From NCBI GenBank assembly GCA_041501225.1, contig JBGQNR010000125.1, forward strand, positions 1 through 18,530: DNA of 18,530 nt, in the 5' to 3' direction. The DNA comes from JAFNAG01 sp041501225. GTDB taxonomy: Bacteria > Acidobacteriota > UBA6911. A program made the translations under genes and the position numbers. Numbering within the stretch: the first letter of the stretch is position 1; the number at the start of each line of letters is the position of its first letter. Positions 15,030 through 18,530 of the stretch are shown here, one piece after another. The notes under the pieces were generated by a model. That model was given only the letters and a program-made list of their open reading frames with translations, searched no databases and was not told the origin of the DNA.

Positions 15030-16103
15030 TCAGCGCAGCGGTTTAAATACCCCAGGCAAGAGCTTGCTTAGGCTGAACAGATCTTTAAGCGTTCGAGGAA
15101 TGCACTCCTTGCATATCTGATAGAGCCTTATTCCGGCGGCATGATTGCGTCTGAATTCAAAATATTTTTCGTTGTTCCAGATATCCATGAATTTCCCTGA
15201 TTCGCATACGTTGCCGAGAATCCCGGCCTTCCCTTGGGCGCTAAAGGCGCAACATGCCTGCACATCTCCATCGATGTTGATATAGGAGGAGAACCAGGGG
15301 AAGATGCACAGGGACTTGTCCATGCTGTTTCCTGCGTAATTGGACCAGAAAATCTCGGATTTGCTAAGTATATAATCCACGTTCGTAGGAATCCTCTGTC
15401 GGGCACCCTCCAGTTTTATCTGATTCAGCGTGTCCATAAAGTCGTCTGAGGTGAGATTGCCGACCAGGATCTGCCTCCTCAAAGCAAGATCGCAGACTAT
15501 CGAAAGTGGCTGGAAATAGACTGCGTCCACGCCGAGCTTCTTCGAGAGCCTGACGAAATCGACGGCTTCAGGGATGTTCGCCGACTGCAGTACGAAATTT
15601 GTCCTGATATATGGCGTATAGGCGTTGGGGGCTTTCCTGAGCTGAACGATCTTTTCGATCCCTAAAAGAACACGCTCAAAGGCATCCTGGCCCCGAACGA
15701 ATTTGTACGTGGGAGCGGTTGCGGCATCGACGGAAACACTCAGGGTGTCCAGGCCGGAAGAGATGAGGTCTTGAGCCGCATCCTTGAGCATGGTGCCGTT
15801 CGTAACCAGGTTGACCAGAATGCCCCGCTTCTTGAGAAAGCGAATTATCTCGATGATCTCAGGATTGGTGAGCGGCTCTCCAATGCCATTGATCAATATC
15901 TGGTGCGGCATGACCTCGTCGACTACGGATTTAAACAGTCCGATGTCGATGTGCTTGGGATTCTTGACGACATAATCCCTCCAGCAACTCTGGCATTTCA
16001 GGTTGCAGTAGGTTGTCGTCTCCACTTGCAGATGTATCGGCCTGCTCTTTACCCTGGTGGGTTTCGCCAGGACGTGGATGCCTGAAATGATTTGCCTTAA
16101 CAT
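15030..16103 (-). CDS. Radical SAM protein with SPASM domain
   Basis: This 357-residue protein has the radical SAM cluster motif CNLKCQSC (C33, C37, C40), the GEPL stretch (75-78) that contacts SAM, and TNGTML (101-106). The C-terminal SPASM region has C266, C284, C285, C300, C331 and C334 as candidate ligands for auxiliary Fe-S clusters. SPASM proteins modify peptides, sugars or lipids by radical chemistry. Those lacking a nearby precursor peptide often act on sugar or lipid intermediates. No small precursor peptide gene was seen beside it. The start at 16103 has GAGGA three bases upstream. The neighbouring glycosyltransferase, 10 nt downstream, suggests an envelope glycan or lipid step; that is inference. 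Confidence 0.9.
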   Translation of the reverse strand: MLRQIISGIHVLAKPTRVKSRPIHLQVETTTYCNLKCQSCWRDYVVKNPKHIDIGLFKSVVDEVMPHQILINGIGEPLTNPEIIEIIRFLKKRGILVNLVTNGTMLKDAAQDLISSGLDTLSVSVDAATAPTYKFVRGQDAFERVLLGIEKIVQLRKAPNAYTPYIRTNFVLQSANIPEAVDFVRLSKKLGVDAVYFQPLSIVCDLALRRQILVGNLTSDDFMDTLNQIKLEGARQRIPTNVDYILSKSEIFWSNYAGNSMDKSLCIFPWFSSYINIDGDVQACCAFSAQGKAGILGNVCESGKFMDIWNNEKYFEFRRNHAAGIRLYQICKECIPRTLKDLFSLSKLLPGVFKPLR

Positions 16104-16407
16104 GCTTCCTCTTGTGATCTAACCGCACTCTTAAGGATATTCCTGCATACTTGAGCGTGATTTGCTCTTCGGGGTATTCCAGTTTCTCGCGGGTTGAATA
16201 GCTTGGAAACCAGCCCCCGTCTCCCGGGACTCGCCATTCTCAAACCAATCCCCGGGCTCCGGGAATAAGCGCCTTTGGCCGAATTTGTTCGATCAAAACC
16301 TGTTCATCGCTTCCCGATTGCCTGAAATCAGGCATTTACGGCAAGCAGGATCTTCGTTCCAGGTAAAGGATAGCATGGCTCGCGGGGTAAAGGCGGTGGA
16401 TTTCTGT

Positions 16408-16573
16408 CCTGCGATTCAGACACTGCAACCGACGACAAGACTCGGAATGCTGGCAGAGCTGAAGCAGTTGCTGTTTTGACCCCGAAGGGGTCCAACAGCT
16501 ACAGCCCAGGGCTTACGCCCTGGGCTGTAGCTGTGCCGCCCCTTTCGGGGCTTGTCACTGTCTGAATCGCAGG
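16408..16573. mobile_element. Possible remnant element: 15-bp inverted repeats flanking the hairpin
   Basis: CCTGCGATTCAGACA at 16408-16422 and its exact reverse complement at 16559-16573 enclose the long hairpin. In addition GGAATGCTGGCAGAG (16444-16458) and GGAATTCTGGCAGAG (16573-16587) match at 14 of 15 positions in direct orientation. Such nesting suggests a decayed insertion or MITE-like element, or a local inversion-duplication. No transposase is present and no target duplication was identified. Confidence 0.4.
16480..16550. repeat. Long perfect hairpin repeat (REP-like)
   Basis: A 17-bp perfect inverted repeat (16496-16512 and 16517-16533, arms starting CAGCTACAGCCCAGG) with the 4-nt loop TTAC is flanked by CCCCGAAGGGG (16480-16490) and CCCCTTTCGGGG (16539-16550). 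These flanks can pair with each other, apart from one extra T, or each fold alone. To my memory, repeats built on CAGCCCAGGGC and CCCTGGGCTG occur in many copies in environmental genomes, and some such repeats are mobilised by Y1 (RAYT) transposases. No such gene is in the window. Confidence 0.8.
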
Positions 16574-16720
16574 GAATTCTGGCAGAGAGCGGTTGAGGTC
16601 ATTTGCGAGGTGGACCACGTCGACTATCCCATAGGATTTCCGGCCCGATCAATGATATCGTTTATCAGCCGGGAAAGAGGGCTCCAATACTTTCAGGCAC
16701 CAGGGTGGGGACAGAATTTT

Positions 16721-18334
16721 ATGATGCGCACCAAGGCGACGATGATCTGCCTGACCGATGACATCTATTGCATCGGGCCGAGGAGACTCTCGTCGCATTT
16801 GAAGGGGGCAGGATTCGACGTCGCGTTGGTCTTCCTGCAAGCCAAAAGTTTTTGGGGACAGATCAAGCAACGACTGAAACCCGACTCGGACGGCATGAAT
16901 CTGGGCGAAAGCATCTATCGCCAGCTGCTCGAAATCTGCACAGGCAGCGCAGTGGTCGGGCTCAGCGTCTGGACCCATGAAGCCGGCTGGGCGGAACGGA
17001 TCACGAGAAGGTTGAAACGAGAGCTGGATTGCCCCGTGATTTGGGGCGGAATCCACGCCACCGGATTCCCTGAGCAGTGCATTCAGATCGCCGATGGCAT
17101 CTGCCTCGGCGAAGGCGACATCAGCCTCCTGCAACTGATGGAGGCGCTGCGCGACGGTCGCGACTACCGGGCTTCGGCCGGATTCTGGTTTCGCGATCAG
17201 GACCGGATCATGCGCAATCCCAGGCTTCCCCTGGTGCAGAACCTCGATGACCTCCCCTTCCAGGATTTCGAATACGAAGATCACTTCATCAACGACGACG
17301 GCATCCTCAAGCCGATGAACGAGCGGCTGATGAAGAAATACTACGGCGCCAAGCTGTGGACGATGTTCAGCCACGGCTGCCCGTATAAGTGCACGTTCTG
17401 CTCCAACGACATGTTGATCGATCTCGACGGCGAGTACCGGAAATTTCGCCGGCATTCCGTGGACTTCTACCTGGCCCAGCTGCGTTATCTCCTCTCCCGT
17501 TACCCGCATATTTACAATCTGATCATCGACGATGATGCGTTCATGTTCCTGCCGGTGGAGGTCATCCGGGAATTTGCAGACAAATACAAGAAGGAGTTCC
17601 AAATTCCTTTTTTCGTCAGCGGCATTATCCCGGCATCGATTCGCAAGGACAAATACCAGATCCTGATCGATGCCGGCATGATCAAGACCCGTGTGGGGAT
17701 CCAATCCGGCAGCCACCGCATCATGCGCGAAGTTTTTGCGCGTCCCCTGCACGAAGACCGGCTGATCGAAGGTTCGGAAATCGCTTACAAGAACCGGAAA
17801 AAGCTGGGGCCCGTCCAATACGACCTGATCATGGATAATCCCTGGGAGCATCCCGAGGAATTGAAAGACACGATCCGGCTCGTCCATCGCTTGAAGCCGC
17901 CCTATACCTTCTCGCTCAATTCGTTGATTCTGCTGCCTGGAACGAGAATCTACAGGATGGCGGAGGAAGCCGGGTTTACCGGAGAGGATCGGGGCATCAG
18001 CCCTCTATCCTACGAGCGGCTGATGCCCAATATGCTCAACCTGACGCTGGCGTTCTACAACATCACCCGGGTTCCCGAATTCTGGTTTAGGTATGTGATG
18101 TCGAAGGATTTCGGCGAACGAACCACGACGATGAAGCAATATCCATTCATCGGATGGCTGGTCATCACGGCGGGCATTCTCAAGCGGGCATTCCACAATC
18201 TGATGCGCCACGATTTCTCATTATGGCCGCGCCCTCTGGATGGCTGGTTCGGGCGCCTGCTGGTAGGCCGCCGCTTCAAAATCGCTACCGCCTCGAGGCA
18301 GATTCCGCCTGCCGTCGGGGATCCTGCGATCTAG
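16721..18334 (+). CDS. Radical SAM protein with N-terminal B12-binding-type domain
   Basis: This protein of about 537 residues has a cobalamin-binding-type Rossmann domain at residues 5-145 (MICLTDDIYC; GLSVWTHEAG; VIWGGIHATGFPE; CLGEGD). A radical SAM core follows, with HGCPYKCTFCSND (C220, C224, C227), and then a C-terminal region of about 100 residues with partial hydrophobicity. The DxHxxG motif for base-off cobalamin ligation is not visible, so B12 dependence is uncertain. Relatives (the BchE/HpnP/HpnJ-like group) carry out methylations, cyclisations or rearrangements of lipids, tetrapyrroles and natural products. The start is uncertain. ATG pairs at 16721/16724 fit the domain best, with only a distant GGGG upstream. 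A GTG at 16610 is also in frame but adds residues that do not look homologous. It is divergent from the SPASM gene. Confidence 0.85.
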   Translation: MMRTKATMICLTDDIYCIGPRRLSSHLKGAGFDVALVFLQAKSFWGQIKQRLKPDSDGMNLGESIYRQLLEICTGSAVVGLSVWTHEAGWAERITRRLKRELDCPVIWGGIHATGFPEQCIQIADGICLGEGDISLLQLMEALRDGRDYRASAGFWFRDQDRIMRNPRLPLVQNLDDLPFQDFEYEDHFINDDGILKPMNERLMKKYYGAKLWTMFSHGCPYKCTFCSNDMLIDLDGEYRKFRRHSVDFYLAQLRYLLSRYPHIYNLIIDDDAFMFLPVEVIREFADKYKKEFQIPFFVSGIIPASIRKDKYQILIDAGMIKTRVGIQSGSHRIMREVFARPLHEDRLIEGSEIAYKNRKKLGPVQYDLIMDNPWEHPEELKDTIRLVHRLKPPYTFSLNSLILLPGTRIYRMAEEAGFTGEDRGISPLSYERLMPNMLNLTLAFYNITRVPEFWFRYVMSKDFGERTTTMKQYPFIGWLVITAGILKRAFHNLMRHDFSLWPRPLDGWFGRLLVGRRFKIATASRQIPPAVGDPAI

Positions 18335-18363
18335 GAGCCCGTCCGAGAATTAGGAGGGGCCGC

Positions 18364-18468
18364 GTTCCGAGCGCCGCGGGGGCAGATGCAAGGCGGCGCG
18401 ACGCAGGCGATGTCGCTGTACATCGTCGAGGAGCGCCAACGCCGCAGATGCCCCCGCGCTGCCGGAAC
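18364..18468. repeat. Large imperfect palindromic element, probably a dispersed repeat
   Basis: Three nested inverted pairs share almost the same axis (about 18416): GTTCCG/CGGAAC (18364-18369 and 18463-18468), CGCGGGGGCA/TGCCCCCGCG (18375-18384 and 18449-18458), and CGATGT/ACATCG (18408-18413 and 18420-18425). The whole can fold as one imperfect hairpin of about 105 nt. It follows the radical SAM gene. The sequence on either side (from GAGCCCGTCCGAGAATT at 18335, and on to the window end) resembles, to my memory, dispersed repeats of environmental bacteria. No coding region was supported after 18334. Confidence 0.6.
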
Positions 18469-18530
18469 CCGAAGGGCGCATGGGGGTTGCGGGACGATCT
18501 CCGCGTTGCTCGTCGTCAACGATGTGCATC

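Larger units (their letters stand above)
16104..16720. other. Divergent intergenic region with nested repeats
   Basis: The spacer separates the divergent radical SAM genes. It holds a long perfect hairpin (16480-16550), an outer inverted repeat (16408-16422 and 16559-16573) and an imperfect direct repeat (16444-16458 and 16573-16587), listed separately. A 64-codon open frame at 16285-16479 ends just before the hairpin. It could be the tail of a lost gene but is unlike any protein I know. No promoter of good quality was recognised. Confidence 0.5.

Noticed and set aside
16285..16479. A 64-codon open frame before the long hairpin
   Set aside because: No start signal, no recognisable protein features, and it lies inside repeat-rich sequence; at most a gene remnant.
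16649..17887. A 412-codon open frame on the minus strand opposite the B12-type radical SAM gene
   Set aside because: It is antisense to a gene with clear motifs, and its translation has no recognisable domain. Long antisense frames are common in GC-rich coding sequence.

Overview
The window reads as a chromosomal segment of a GC-rich bacterium; no phage, plasmid, tRNA, rRNA or CRISPR signature was seen. An acidobacterial or similar environmental lineage is my best guess. The reasons are the Tat-exported FAD oxidoreductase, the signal-peptide arginase relative, and several families of long palindromic intergenic repeats. This placement is inference from general resemblance only.

Layout. (1) 1-2819, plus strand: a small coiled-coil protein, then a large P-loop ATPase with a winged-helix region and a C-terminal TPR array. 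(2) 2809-3873, minus strand: an exported arginase-superfamily gene interrupted by one in-frame TAA. (3) 4262-9315, minus strand: a compact branched-chain amino acid operon, ilvD-ilvB-ilvN-ilvC, running from pyruvate or 2-ketobutyrate to the 2-keto acids of valine and isoleucine. Its genes are tightly coupled: gaps of 25 and 9 nt, then a 14-nt overlap. A 27% GC island (9421-9600) lies upstream. It holds a good sigma70-like promoter whose -35 box sits inside a perfect palindrome, plus further dyads. (4) 9780-13218, plus strand: a small membrane protein, an exported phospholipase-D-fold protein resembling animal PLD3/PLD4, and a Tat-exported FAD-dependent oxidoreductase. (5) 13439-16103, minus strand: a radical SAM/SPASM protein followed 10 nt later by a multi-spanning GT-C (ArnT/PMT-like) glycosyltransferase, probably one transcript. 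(6) 16721-18334, plus strand: a B12-binding-domain radical SAM protein. (7) 18335-18530: repeat-like palindromic sequence running off the window.

The ilv genes form one clear pathway. The radical SAM and glycosyltransferase genes probably belong to an envelope lipid or glycan function, but no substrate can be read from sequence. The points most worth a second look are the ilv control region, the PLD3/4-like exported enzyme, the interrupted arginase relative with a Cys in place of a metal-ligand His, the ATPase-TPR protein, and three distinct palindromic repeat families.
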